64,000 nucleotides of DNA from Tubulanus polymorphus (GCF_964204645.1 NC_134034.1:12343962-12407961); one strand, 5' to 3'; shown: positions 42,101 through 51,902, counted from the first letter of the stretch. Program-made: numbers and translations. The notes: a model not told the origin generated them from the letters alone.

Positions 42101-43299
42101 GAGTGTGATGGATTAGTCGACAGGAACAAGTCCGAACGGACGTATAGAGGCCGGCCCTTTCAAAATTGACATCGATATCAACATGGTTTTGGTTTTCATT
42201 CACAATCAGACAATCAGCGATGAATAGATAGATGGATTAAACTTTCGTGTTTTACTTCGGCGTTTGACGCCATTGGCGACTAGACGGCGCAAGCGCATGG
42301 TGCGCGATTTTAAGATTAAGATAAGTTTATCAACGAGTGTTGAACTGTAATTATTTGTTGCCTTGTGTTTTTCAGGTGATGGAAACGTTGATGAATATCT
42401 CCAGCGATTATTGGTCGGAATTAATCAACGACGACGACGAAGATGACGAGGATAATAACTACGATCGGCGCCACCAGGGCGGCGTTACCGGTACGCCGAC
42501 CGTATTGACGAGTATGTTAGGACCGGCGACGAACACGCCGGGTTCCCGTCCCCGGCAACAACACGGGTTTACTACAGCCTCCAGGTACGTGGTTTCATCC
42601 TGTCTCTGAGCTTCATTCATTGAAGTTTAGTTTGTCCTTAAATCCTGCGCGGGTCATAGTTGTCCAGTTGTGCAGTCACAACTCGCAAAATGGTCTAATA
42701 TCTTCGTAATGGTCTTAAATTGTTAGATCAGTCTTAATTTGTTGTTAGATTGGTTAAAGAACCAAAATGAACTTAGACTGATCTTAAGTTGTTAGATTGG
42801 TTATAGAACCAAAATGAGCTTAGACTGGTCTTAAGTTGTTAGATTGGTTATAGAACCAAAATGAACTTAGACTGATCTTAATTTGTTAGATTGGTTATAG
42901 AACCAAAATGAGCTTAGACTGGTCTTAACTTGTTCTCTATAGAACCCCCTATAGAACCAAAATGAGCTTAGACTGGTCTGAAGCTATTAGATTGGTTATA
43001 GAACCAAAATGAACTTAGACTGATCTAAAGTTGTTAGATTGGTTATAGAACCAAGATGAGCTTAGACTGGTCTTAAGTTGTTAGATTGGTTATAGAACCA
43101 AGATGAGCTTAGACTGGTCTTAAGTTGTTAGATTGGTTATAGAACCAAGATGAGCTTAGACTGGTCTTAAGTTGTGAGATTTGACTGTAGAACTAAAATG
43201 GTCTCAAGTCTAAAGCCTGACTGTGATTGTATTATTCATTTCAGGTATAACAGTCATAAGACTCCGCGACAATTCTTTTCATCACCGACACTGAAATAG
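33153..43299 (+). CDS. RACGAP1: Rac GTPase-activating protein 1 / CYK-4 / MgcRacGAP
   Basis: 17 exons: 33153-33246, 33812-33953, 34533-34593, 35542-35678, 37502-37645, 37711-37903, 38486-38606, 38874-38937, 39222-39318, 39560-39605, 39729-39826, 39934-39987, 40313-40441, 41176-41393, 41930-42062, 42376-42584 and 43245-43299 (TAG). All phases fit; 664 residues. It is the centralspindlin subunit needed for cytokinesis and Rho-family control. A coiled coil comes first ([23 protein letters not shown]). Next is the Polo-kinase region [11 protein letters not shown] and the conserved [16 protein letters not shown]1 zinc domain spans about 336-386 with the full His/Cys set. The RhoGAP domain has arginine finger R436 in [26 protein letters not shown] and [11 protein letters not shown]. 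The tail [10 protein letters not shown] matches the family end. The N-terminal exon is short and less conserved, so the start is the least certain part. Confidence 0.96.
34199..34345. mobile_element. MITE, GGGCCAGTTGCACAGTCGTG family
   Basis: Inverted ends: GGGGCCAGTTGCACAGTCGT at the left, GCCATAACTATGCAACCGGC at the right. The interior has CTTAAGACTGGTCTTAAGTT. About 147 bp, non-coding. Flanked by tandem GTCTCAACTATCAACTGGTT units in the same RACGAP1-like intron. Confidence 0.72.
34775..35056. mobile_element. Foldback with a nested MITE
   Basis: Arms at 34775-34826 and 35000-35056 are near-perfect inverse copies (GTAGAAACAGTTTATTTCCT at the left; AGGAAATAAACTGTTTCTAC at the right). Between them lies a MITE of the GGGCCAGTTGCACAGTCGTG family (34851-34994). 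The right arm begins with a hammerhead-like core. Confidence 0.7.
34992..35023 (+). ncRNA. Hammerhead-ribozyme-like core (candidate)
   Basis: CTGAAGA (fits CUGANGA), then a stem with arms GAGGTT (35000-35005) and AACCTC (35013-35018), then GAAAC (35019-35023). This is the order of a hammerhead catalytic core with stem II. Stems I and III and a cleavage triplet are not clear by eye. Confidence 0.35.
35118..35148 (+). ncRNA. Hammerhead-ribozyme-like core (candidate)
   Basis: CTGATGA, then a perfect 7-bp stem GGCTGTT/AACAGCC with loop AGTC (35126-35143), then GAAAC. All conserved core bases are present. The CCGC just upstream can pair with GTGG just downstream as a short stem I. The third stem is unclear. 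A related motif with one core change (CCGATGA) is at 15778-15808. Confidence 0.4.
35784..36108. mobile_element. Second copy of the CATGGTTCCCACAG element
   Basis: Left end ACATGGTTCCCACAGAACA, right end CTGTGGGAACCATG. Colinear with 14917-15233, including TTCATTACATTTCACATATT and ATGACGATATGTGTTCATTT. It lies in a RACGAP1-like intron. Confidence 0.72.
36713..36990. mobile_element. Two adjacent MITEs, GGGCCAGTTGCACAGTCGTG family
   Basis: One element spans about 36713-36850 (GTGCCGGTTCCATAGTCGTC to ATGACTATGGAACCGGCCCC). A second spans about 36856-36990 (GGCTGGTTGCACAGTCATGG to GTCACGACTGTGTAACTGAG). They are only a few bases apart in the long RACGAP1-like intron. Confidence 0.65.
37502..37645 (+). 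CDS. RACGAP1: Cassette-like exon 5 of RACGAP1-like gene
   Basis: 144 nt, entering and leaving in the same phase, so skipping keeps frame. It encodes [20 protein letters not shown], a paralogue of [20 protein letters not shown] in the next exon. In this copy the serine that aligns with the key human Polo-kinase site is cysteine. It looks like a tandem duplicate of the regulatory motif. Confidence 0.8.
39988..40225 (+). repeat. GC-rich minisatellite at the exon 12 donor
   Basis: Units of about 30 bp, GTACCCGGCCCGCAGAGGGG with GAGGGGAGGA, start within the first bases of the intron. Near 40157 the text CACTCGTAGTAAGTACCC repeats the exon end and donor (CACTCGTGGTAAGTACCC) at 39980. Confidence 0.75.
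40424..40797 (+). repeat. 62-bp minisatellite made of an exon end plus its splice donor
   Basis: The last 20-odd bases of RhoGAP exon 13 (GCGGACGAGGTCTGCCTAAT then CTCgtaag) are repeated five more times downstream at about 62-bp spacing, each followed by TCTCGATACCTCTTACCCCC. The second donor, at 40514, is 72 nt beyond the first. Its use would insert an in-frame TAG. Confidence 0.85.
41425..41625. repeat. 22-bp minisatellite
   Basis: Eight or nine units of CTCAACCTGGAACCTGCACT, in the RACGAP1-like intron after exon 14. The unit resembles the CAGCCTGGAACC ends of the MITE family at 9554-9900, and a further fragment of that family follows at 41630-41850. Confidence 0.7.
42660..43215. repeat. 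Tandem array, GACTGGTCTTAAGTTGT family
   Basis: About ten units of GACTGGTCTTAAGTTGTTAG plus ATTGGTTATAGAACCAAAAT, filling the last RACGAP1-like intron. It is the interior of the MITE seen at 34199-34345, amplified. Confidence 0.85.
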
Positions 43300-44914
43300 A
43301 TTCCGCCAACTACCGCTATCTCAACTACCGCTATCTCAACTACCGCTATCTCAACTAGGCTGCTTTACATTATCAAGAAAAACGAATGTGTTGTTATATC
43401 CTTTCTTAGCTCAAATGTCGTGTCAACAATTTCGAGGACTTTTTTAGATCGCCGTCTGTCACTGGTGTTTGTACGAATGGCATGAATAGAATTTAGGACC
43501 AAGTTCCGCAGAGACTTCTCAAGTCAAAAATAAGATTTTGATATTTTAAACTATTCAATAGTGAATCTGAACTGAAAACTGGAATGATTGCGGACCCCGA
43601 TCCACAGTGTATGGTTAATTTTTAAGCGGTACTTTTCGGGAACTGGGTCCCACTAAGCGTTTAGTAACTTAACTTCTGTTTAGTTTTATTAATAATTATC
43701 ATAATATTATTATGTCGTGTAATCTCTTGTCCCGTGTGCAATTTTTAATCTGTAGAAAAATTCGACTTGAGAATTTTGAAATGTCAAAGCAATTTCTCAA
43801 AGTCAAATGTCTCGAACGATTTGCATTTAATATATATGGGTAATTATTTTGTATCAGTTCGTACGTCTGAGGGGGTGGGTACAGATAGCTGATTGACAGC
43901 TGCAAGAGACTTTGCCATTCAAAAGTTGGCCGTCTCTTTGAGAGGGGTTAGAGACTCGTTTTCGAGTAATTCATCGGAAAACGTTTAAGTTAAGGAACAT
44001 TTGCTCATCTTTTTGACCCCCGCCCTTAGTTATAATAATATGTATACATTCGAGTAAATTAACCGTATGTTTTTGATGTCATCGACAATTTTTGACTTTT
44101 AATTTCATTGCTATGTTTTTAATACTTACCGTAAATTATTATCCAATAGAAGCTACGATAAATCGTCGCTTGCTTTTTACTAGAAAATACTCTTCTAAGC
44201 AGCGATAATCTTATTTTTTAATATCGCAATTTCCTGAATTGAAAATCTATGCAAATTCGATCTAGTATGTAATAAAGTGTAAAATAAACTCTAATTCAAC
44301 TCTGCAATTCATTTGATATGTTTTAATTTAGGGGGTCATTAAACACAATGTGCATTAGTTCTCCAGTGTTATCGGTATCAATTTGCAGTCTGCAGCGTGC
44401 ACCGTCTTAGAACCTGCGTAACCCTCAGCCTGTGACCTTCACTATCCAATGCCTATATTACCATTCTTTATATTATCCGCATTTCACATCATCTGTCAAG
44501 GGATTTAAACTCACTAAGCTCACAACTCGTTACCAGCTAACCAGAATTAGGTCATACCAATCAGTGCTTGTTAACAAATGACATTAGCCTTAGAACGAGA
44601 AAGTATTTTTTTGCACGTTACACATCTGGGCCCGGTTTCATAGACTGGGTATCAAAGTTATCCCTAGGGGTAAATCCTCAATCTGGGTGACAACCACCAT
44701 AGTTACAATGAGAAACCATGGTTATAATTGACAAATTTCAAAATGTTCCCAGGGATTATTTTGCTTCCACATCTATGAAACCCAGCCCAGTACATTGTCT
44801 GAGACATTTCTAATTGAAAATGCAGATCAATACCTGCATAAAATGAGAGGACTAGAAAAATGTTTAGATTTTAAAAGATTAATCGTAGAGACATTAATTA
44901 TTTACGGTCAATGA
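43300..44914. other. 3' UTRs between convergent genes
   Basis: The RACGAP1-like and C2orf69-like genes converge here. A 15-bp CAACTACCGCTATCT triplication follows the stop (43309-43356). AATAAA at 44271 and 44283 are candidate poly(A) signals for the + strand gene. A small foldback element lies at 44628-44788 (GGGCCCGGTTTCATAGA / TCTATGAAACCCAGCCC). No coding exon seen. Confidence 0.6.
44271..44288 (+). terminator. Paired poly(A) signals, RACGAP1-like gene
   Basis: Two AATAAA hexamers 12 bp apart, about 1 kb after the stop codon, are the first strong signals on the + strand. Confidence 0.5.
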
Positions 44915-46161
44915 TTAGAATTCATCTAAAACGTTAAAATGATTGTCTATCGAACCGGGTTCGTCGCCGAAATGAACCGCGTTCGTAACGTTCACTCCTA
45001 ATTCGCGTAACACCTTCACGAACTTCTTCTGTTCCTTTCCGATCCAGCCGCGCATCGGATCTTTCACCTGGTACGGGCTGACGTGGGCGTGAATCCGTAC
45101 GCCCGCGATATCGGCGACGCGGGCGAGCACGTCCCGATCGGTGACCCACGTGTTACCGCCGCCCGAATGGCCGCCGTCTAGCCAGTAAATCTCGCTCGTC
45201 GCGTCGACGAATTCGCTAAGTTTTTTGTCTTCGATTTTCGCCGATTTTAAATCGTATAAAAGTTGATTCAGAACGACGCATCCTTTACTGAACGCGCACA
45301 GAACCAACGCGAGTCGCGGGTCGAATTCCGCACCGGTTTTAACGCACGCGTTGCGTAACAGTCGTCGCAGGTGTTTCCACGATTGTTGACCGTCGCTATG
45401 CGTCGGCGAACCGAACGCGTTCGACTCGACGAAATTCGAATAAACGGCGAACGTTTTCAGGTGCATTCGAGTCGGTTTAACGAGCCAGACGTTCGCGCGT
45501 GGGAATCGAACGCTCAGACGAGACGCGACGTTCTCCAGACACCGCGCCACGTAGCGATGATTGTCGCGATGCGATAACATGTTCTCTTCGTAATCCTAAA
45601 ACCCCCCGCGAAAAAAAAAGGGGAAAAGATGTTTGAGAAATCGGCGTTCACTATATGGAATATCGCCACTGACCAGATGGCGCCACAAAACACTGGGTCA
45701 TTCGTAGTTTAAATCAGTTCATTTTCGATGAAATTTGAACCCGACTTTTAGATTTCTAAATGCGAAAATGATCATACGAGTCACGGATAAGATTCCACTT
45801 TCTCACTGAGATTATTGGAAAAAGATGTCGCTTAAAATTGATTCACTAATCAGATCGGTTGATTCAAATTAGATTAATTATTTCTGGCAGATCTGGGAAA
45901 ATTGTTGAATTCTGGATTCCCTGATCGGCTAGAACCCAGGAGAACTGAGAAGAGTTCTGTCAAACATTCTAAGAAATTTTAACAATAGCTAAGAGTTTAA
46001 ACCTGACATTATTTTTTAAAAGGATTGATATTTACCTGAACATCGCCTCCGAAGTATACAACATTCTGTTCTGCGACATGAGCCGACGACGGGGGGTGGA
46101 AAATGATGTCGTTAAATTTCCCCGGCAATCCCTCAACCTGTTCTAAACGCACTGATGTCAT
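44915..46161 (-). CDS. C2orf69-like protein (UPF0565), mitochondrial
   Basis: Two exons on the minus strand: 46161-46036 and 45595-44915 (stop TAA), joined in phase 0; 268 residues from the first ATG. The fit to vertebrate C2orf69 is strong along the body: VVYFGGDVQ, FAVYSNFVESNAFG, AFSKGCVVLNQLLYDLKSAK, YWLDGGHSGGGNTWVT, THVSPYQV-like HAHVSPYQV, DPMRGWIGKEQKKFV, and the IDNHF end. AFSKG resembles the nucleophile elbow of alpha/beta hydrolases. The human protein is mitochondrial and its loss causes a severe oxidative phosphorylation disorder; its enzyme activity is unsettled. The frame stays open upstream of ATG 46161 to an acceptor-like site at 46316, with Arg/Ser-rich text that could be targeting sequence, but no in-frame ATG is visible there. 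The start is therefore uncertain. Confidence 0.88.
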
Positions 46162-47658
46162 CGTCGCTCGACGAGGAGTTAGAAAGGAGGCCTTAGATCG
46201 GAAGGAGCCTGAGGTCAGCGCAGTCCAGAATTGACGAAGGGAACTCGATTTAGTAGCGGTCAATAGGCAGCAGGGACAGGGTGAGGAAGATGGGCAATTC
46301 AACGACGAAAAACCTCTAGAAATAGAATAACACGATTTATTTCAAATAGTACATCAAAATATTCCTAATAAAAATGACTAGTTCAATACCTGGTCAGATT
46401 TGTAGCGAAGAAAACACGAAAGAAAATTATCTTACGATTCATTTATTTTATTTACCATGGCGCGACGACCTTGAGAACTCGCTTAATTTGTTAACTCGGT
46501 GGCAGCACCGTACGGTCAACTAGCGGAACTTCTGTGAACTAGCGAGGTGGCTAGACTGGTTATGGAGGGACCGGCAACCAGTCTAGCTAGGTCGTACGCC
46601 CGCAGTTAACCGTAAAGCCATTTTTAACCAAATACAGACATTTCAAAATGAACTCGGGCCGCATCAAATCATGTACAGTTAATAAATGATAGTGTATGCA
46701 GATTTTATTGATATTCCCGCAAGCTTGGGGGCAGCACCATATGGTCATCTCGAAATACTGCGGGCTAGTCCAGTTCTAGTTCTGGGCTATATCGAACTAT
46801 TTTCGGGTTATATAATATACATTCGATGTAGTTATTTCCACTTTTATGAAACAGTCACAGCACGTACAGTGAATTACATTAGTTTGCAGAAATTCCACGA
46901 GGTGACACTACGGGTAGTGTCTCCACCAAGTTCGGGCATCGGGTGGCGACAATCAGTTTGGCTCAGCCCGCCTAATTCAAGATTACTAAGCTGTTCGACT
47001 CTATGAATGTGGTGAGTTTCAAAGTCATTGGTTTTTGTATATGGTCACCAGGGGGCGTTGAATATTGAAATTGTAAGATTGTTGAGCATTTGAAACCACA
47101 GGGGCTTGTCACAATTTGATAATGAATGGATGATACCAGTGCAGTGGCAGTATCCTGCTTAAATACTACACGGATACTGGTATCATCAATTCATTATCAA
47201 ATTGTGACAAGCCCCTGTGATGGAAACCACTTCCCAAGGTGGGCATGGTGTCCCTGGACCCCTAGTTTGGGTTTACGTTGCTTTAACATTGGTAAATTAA
47301 TCTACGGCCATGAACACTAAATCATCAAAACAGCGAGTGCGCAAACATAAATTTAATCCTTAATTCTAGTAATCCTGCCGTGAAAATATCCAGTGTTTTG
47401 AAGCATGAAACAACCCGAAGCGAATCTCTTTACCACATACTGTGCTGAAAAAAATCAACACTTTTCATTCATAAATTCATTTTTGAGGGTTATTCAAAGT
47501 ATGAGAACTGTTGAATTTTTTTAGACGGCCGGCGAGTGAACGTGTTAAAGTGGAGTGTCTACTCTATGTTGGACCTTATCTTAATCATTGTTGACCCTGT
47601 TAATCTGTGATTCTGTTTGTTTTTAGATTCGACGTTAGGCTGATTTTTGAACGTCGCG
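46162..47658. other. Divergent intergenic region
   Basis: Upstream of both the C2orf69-like gene (-) and the zinc-finger gene (+), so promoters of both may lie here. It contains a hairpin-like TAGACTGG...CCAGTCTA at 46552-46595, a MITE hairpin at 47100-47218, and a splice acceptor at 47626 just before the zinc-finger start. The latter implies a 5'-UTR intron. Confidence 0.5.
47100..47218. mobile_element. Near-perfect hairpin MITE
   Basis: Arms of about 41 bp: AGGGGCTTGTCACAATTTGA at the left end and TCAAATTGTGACAAGCCCCT at the right. The ATGATACCAGT and ACTGGTATCAT inner ends close a loop of about 35 bp. Arms differ at very few positions, which suggests a young insertion. Confidence 0.7.
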
Positions 47659-49935
47659 ATGAGTTCGTCACAACGCCGCAAAGAATCGACCATCCACCAG
47701 GGGGCGAAGCTGTTTGAGTGCGAGTTCTGTGAAAAGAGTTTCAGCGGGAAATTCAATCTACGACAACACAAACTCCGCATACACGACCGCGTGCGTCCGT
47801 TTAAATGCGATCACTGCGATAAAACATTCTTTGGCAAAACACAGTTAAAACATCACATGTCTGCCGTTCATTTGAAATTAAAGCCGCACCACCAGTGCGC
47901 CATCTGTCAGAAACGTTTCATAGCAATTGCCAGTTTGAAAACACATGTCAAAATTGTCCACGAAGGCATTCGGGAGTTTCAATGTGAAATCTGCCTCCGG
48001 ACATTTGGACGAAAAGGTCATTTAAAGCGACACATGACCATTCATAAGGAGGCGAAGCCGTTCCAGTGCGACATTTGTAAACGGGGGTTCAGTCAGAAAG
48101 GTAGCCTGCAGTACCATCTAATGACAAACCACGACAACAGCGTGCGTCCATTTGAATGCGATCACTGCGATGAAACATTCACCGGAATACACAACTTAAA
48201 AAAACACACGTCTGTCGTTCATCTGAAACTAAAACGACACCAGTGCGCCACCTGTCAGAAACATTTCGTTAATAAATTGGATCTTAAAAGACATATTGAC
48301 GTTGTACATGAAGGCATCAGACCGTATAAATGCCATATCTGTCAGCGGTCGTTTGCGCGAAGAACTGAATTAAATCTGCACGTGGCGCTCATCCACCAGG
48401 GGGCGACGCCGTACCAGTGCGAGGTTTGTCGTAAACCGTTTGTTAATCAATCAAAATTGAAGAGACACGTCGAAGTCGTCCACGAAGGCGTTCAACCGTA
48501 CACGTGTGCAATCTGTCAGCAGACGTTTGTACAAGAGGGAAGTCTAAACCGGCACCTGGCAACCATCCACCAGGGGGCGAAGCTGTACCAATGCGAGGTT
48601 TGTGAAGTGCATTTTGCTCTGCGCAGTAACCTGAAGTACCATTTAAAGACCATACACGACGGTGTCGGTCGGTTTAAATGTGATCACTGTGATAAAACAT
48701 TCGTCAAAAAGGCAATGCTGAAAGATCATACATCTGCAGTTCATCTGAAAAAGCCGCACCAGTGCGCCATCTGTGAGAAACGTTTCATAGCAATTACCAG
48801 TTTGAAAACACATGTCAAGATTGTGCACGAAGGCGTTCTGGCGTTTCAATGTGAAATCTGCCTCCGGACATTTGGACGAAAAGGTCATTTAAAGCGACAC
48901 ATGACCATTCATAAGGAGGGGAAGCCGTTCCAGTGCGACATTTGTAAACGGGGGTTCGATCAGAAAGATAGCCTGCAGTACCATTTAAAGACCATGCACA
49001 GCGGTGTGGGTCCGTTTAAATGTGATCACTGCGATGAAACATTTACCAGAAAGGCAACGCTGAAAGATCATACATCTGCGGTTCATCTGAAATCAACACC
49101 GCACAAGTGCGCCACCTGTCAGGAAAGATTCACAACAAAATCGTTGTTGAAAGTTCATTTAGAGAGCGTTCATAAACGCGACAGACCGCGTCGTTGTAAA
49201 ATCCGTCAGCAGACGTTCAAAACAAAGAATACCGGTACTCCGAATGAGCAGGTGTTAGCAATTCATTCCACCAGGGGCGCTAGTCGTTCTAGTCTTTCGT
49301 CGTCATCAGCAACGTTTAATTGTGAAATATGTGAGAAATCATGCAGAACAAAAGACAGTCTCGCGATGCACGTGTTTTACAAACATCCTAAAGAGGGCGC
49401 TGAAAGGAGATTTCGGTGTAAATTCTGTTCGAAAAGTTATTCGCACAAGGCTTCGCTGAATCAACACGTGATAAACATTCATCATCGGTTTGAAAAAGAC
49501 TCAGAGACAGTTGCGGAGGAGACAGGTTTAGAAATTGAAGAAGAGACAAATGAGGTAAATACAGACTCTGAGATGGTCGACACAGATTTAGAGGTAAAAT
49601 CCGATTCCAAGACTGAGGAGGAGATCGATGATGTGAAAACTGAGGAGGCAAAGACGGTAAATGCTGTTTGTCAATCAGATAAGGTGACAAAGGGGGTAAA
49701 TACAGTTTCTGGAACAGATGAGACAAACGAGGTAAATACCGACTCTGAGATGGTTGACACATATTCACGTATTAAATCTGATTCCGACACTGAGGAGGGA
49801 ACGGAATCTGTGGCAGATTTTGAGGAAGAGGAAAATGTGAATCCGATAAAGAAGATGAAATACGACAAATCATTCGCGTGGCAACACTACGCGGTTTGTT
49901 CTGGGAAAATATGGATTTTTGTAGACGACGAATGA
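47659..49935 (+). CDS. Poly-C2H2 zinc-finger protein
   Basis: A single coding exon of 758 residues. An in-frame TGA at 47641 makes ATG 47659 the first start. It carries 19 intact C2H2 fingers and one degenerate finger (RRCKIRQQTF, second Cys lost) over about 620 residues, so it probably binds nucleic acid in the nucleus. Linkers are HxGVxPFxC or HQGAKxYQC types rather than TGEKP. Fingers 2-5 and 12-15 are near copies (GRKGHLKRHMTIHKE occurs in both), showing an internal segmental duplication. The C-terminal 130 residues are acidic with imperfect NEVNTDSEMVDT repeats and a basic KKMKYDK patch. No KRAB, BTB, SET or ZAD domain is seen. Target and orthology are unknown. Confidence 0.93.
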   Translation: MSSSQRRKESTIHQGAKLFECEFCEKSFSGKFNLRQHKLRIHDRVRPFKCDHCDKTFFGKTQLKHHMSAVHLKLKPHHQCAICQKRFIAIASLKTHVKIVHEGIREFQCEICLRTFGRKGHLKRHMTIHKEAKPFQCDICKRGFSQKGSLQYHLMTNHDNSVRPFECDHCDETFTGIHNLKKHTSVVHLKLKRHQCATCQKHFVNKLDLKRHIDVVHEGIRPYKCHICQRSFARRTELNLHVALIHQGATPYQCEVCRKPFVNQSKLKRHVEVVHEGVQPYTCAICQQTFVQEGSLNRHLATIHQGAKLYQCEVCEVHFALRSNLKYHLKTIHDGVGRFKCDHCDKTFVKKAMLKDHTSAVHLKKPHQCAICEKRFIAITSLKTHVKIVHEGVLAFQCEICLRTFGRKGHLKRHMTIHKEGKPFQCDICKRGFDQKDSLQYHLKTMHSGVGPFKCDHCDETFTRKATLKDHTSAVHLKSTPHKCATCQERFTTKSLLKVHLESVHKRDRPRRCKIRQQTFKTKNTGTPNEQVLAIHSTRGASRSSLSSSSATFNCEICEKSCRTKDSLAMHVFYKHPKEGAERRFRCKFCSKSYSHKASLNQHVINIHHRFEKDSETVAEETGLEIEEETNEVNTDSEMVDTDLEVKSDSKTEEEIDDVKTEEAKTVNAVCQSDKVTKGVNTVSGTDETNEVNTDSEMVDTYSRIKSDSDTEEGTESVADFEEEENVNPIKKMKYDKSFAWQHYAVCSGKIWIFVDDE

Positions 49936-50924
49936 TAATGAATTTATCAAAGATTGCCACCAGGCAGCTGCAGTTCCATTGCCGATGACAGATATGATAT
50001 CTGATGACATCTTGATCGCTTTTTGTCTGATGCTTAGCTGACTTGATTGATGATAATTATCTTCGGTTTTTGATAAAGATAACGATGTTGTTAAGGTGTC
50101 GTCTGCTGAGAAAGTGTTAATTTTCATTTTAGACAAAGAATAGTAATTCATCAACTTTTCTAAATCGAGATTGCCACCAGGTGGCAGCAGTTTTTTTGTT
50201 GGATTATTCTGATGTTAAGTGGAATCGTTATATTTAAGGTTGTTATAACGAGGTTCCACGGTAATTAGGTTTGATTAGATTTGAAGTTTTTGTTAGCTTC
50301 GTGATTTTTTCACTGCGAAATCTTTCTTAACAAGTTAATATGTGACATTTTTATCAATTCATCAATGTAGGATCATGTGTCCTATTTTTGAATAATGTAA
50401 TATACATATTCTTTTGTAATGTGTCATTGTGTTTACATCTAGTGAATTCATGATTATATACAAAAATATATTCATTATCCTTATCAGAAAGCTTCTCTGT
50501 TTTGATGTGCAGGGCGGATTTAGGGGATGTTTTCTAAACCCCATGATCATTATACGTTTACAGAATCGTATTTGATAAACGTTAATCGTTAATTTCGTTA
50601 ATACTATTAACGAGGTTCAACTGGACTGATGACACAATTCCAGCCACTGAACGCAATGGAGCAGGTATCGCAGGCGCGGATCCAGGATTTTTTCCAGGGG
50701 GGGGGGGGTTCATGAAAGAATATAATGTTAAAACGACCCTGTACCGTTTATCTTGCTCATTCCCGCTCCAATGGGGGACAAAGCTTTCAGTTCGTATTTT
50801 AGTCAGTAATTTTATTAATTCCATTGCCGATATCAGGTCGTCAGGTATTCAATCAACGCATTGCCGATATCAGGGCGTCAGGTATTCAATCAACGCAAAC
50901 ATTTTCTTTTATTTCAAAGTGTTT
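49936..50924. other. Intergenic, convergent zinc-finger and GPCR 3' ends
   Basis: No gene seen. CCACCAGGTGGCAG at 50174 matches the CTCF core consensus. A G-run interrupts at 50698-50707. A duplicated CCGATATCAGG(T/G)CGTCAGG unit lies at 50826-50885. TTTATT at 50811 (AATAAA on the minus strand) is a candidate GPCR poly(A) signal. Confidence 0.5.
50811..50816 (-). terminator. Candidate poly(A) signal, GPCR gene
   Basis: AATAAA on the minus strand, 109 bp past the GPCR stop codon. Confidence 0.45.
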
Positions 50925-51902
50925 TCACTTCATTTTTTTCTGCTTACGACACAGAACGTTACGAAATCTAGAACTCGACAGACAATACACCAAAAAATTC
51001 ACACACGAATCAAATTGAGAAAATATATGTCGGCTCGGGCTAAATTCTAAATAGATTTTAAAGATGGCCGCAAGGCGTTCAATAGCCATCGGACCTTCGC
51101 AAACTATGTACACAAGTACGGTCGCTATGGCGAGGATTGTCGCTTGCTTGTCACTGGAACTGTAGTAATGGCGATGCTGGGTTGTTGACGGTTTTGAGAT
51201 GAACGTGGCCCGTTGGTGCGCAGCCCTATAAAGCGAAAATATCAAAACAAAATTAGTCAACGACAACAGTCCGAACGGCAATATCGTCACAACGACGGCG
51301 TTCATGATTTGGCCGCTGGGGGCGGGAATGTTTTGGAAGGCCCGTGCCATATTCCGGTCGAAATACGGGCAATCGTTGTATCGAACTCCCAAACGTTTAT
51401 AAAACCATCTAAAAATCTGCGACCCGCTACAAATAATAACCAATGCTAGTAGACTGATGTTGTATTTGGTTTTCGTGCATGCGACCCGGGCGAAAAACGG
51501 CCACAGAATCTGTAACACCCGCTCCACGCTGATCATCGCGATGAACCAGTTACGAATCATCTTGACGATCAGATGAGGCACGGATAGGTAGTGACTGATT
51601 TCCGGTCCGACGAACGCGTTTTCCAGCTGGAAGAATCGCCGGCCGAATCTAACGCGACCCAGCAGTTCCCGCAACGACGAAACTGGGAACGACGTGGTCA
51701 GAAACGTCGCGTCGACTATTGTCAGTAGTTTCAACATGTAGAACGTGGTCAACGTCTTACGCCGCATTCGATGGAAAACGATGAAACTGACGATGTTGAA
51801 GATAACGCCAACGATACAAACCGGCCCGCCGAGCCACCAACCGATAATATACCTACGCCTGGATGCGGCGGTTAATTTCAAACATAAATGGGAGCGGTTC
51901 AT
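50925..51902 (-). CDS. Class A (rhodopsin-like) GPCR, peptide-receptor-like
   Basis: Intronless, 325 residues. A TGA directly upstream in frame (next to 51936) and ATG 51902 fix the start. There is an N-glycosylation site at N2 (NRS) in the short N-terminus. Seven hydrophobic segments fit. TM1 has the conserved Asn (VIFNIVSF, N36). TM2 has LLTIVDA. TM3 ends in ERV (127-129) in place of DRY. TM6 has CEGP (268-271) where CWxP is usual. TM7 has NFLVY (302-306) for NPxxY. The NFLVYC and ERV pattern resembles invertebrate FMRFamide/myosuppressin-like receptor groups, but the ligand cannot be told. It lies between the zinc-finger and phosphatase genes and is unrelated to either in function. Confidence 0.88.
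   Translation of the reverse strand: MNRSHLCLKLTAASRRRYIIGWWLGGPVCIVGVIFNIVSFIVFHRMRRKTLTTFYMLKLLTIVDATFLTTSFPVSSLRELLGRVRFGRRFFQLENAFVGPEISHYLSVPHLIVKMIRNWFIAMISVERVLQILWPFFARVACTKTKYNISLLALVIICSGSQIFRWFYKRLGVRYNDCPYFDRNMARAFQNIPAPSGQIMNAVVVTILPFGLLSLTNFVLIFSLYRAAHQRATFISKPSTTQHRHYYSSSDKQATILAIATVLVYIVCEGPMAIERLAAIFKIYLEFSPSRHIFSQFDSCVNFLVYCLSSSRFRNVLCRKQKKMK

Noticed and set aside
46162-46302. Extension of the C2orf69-like protein to 46302
   Set aside because: The frame is open but starts at TTG; no in-frame ATG is visible above 46161, so it is noted as a possible UTR or mis-seen exon rather than annotated as coding.
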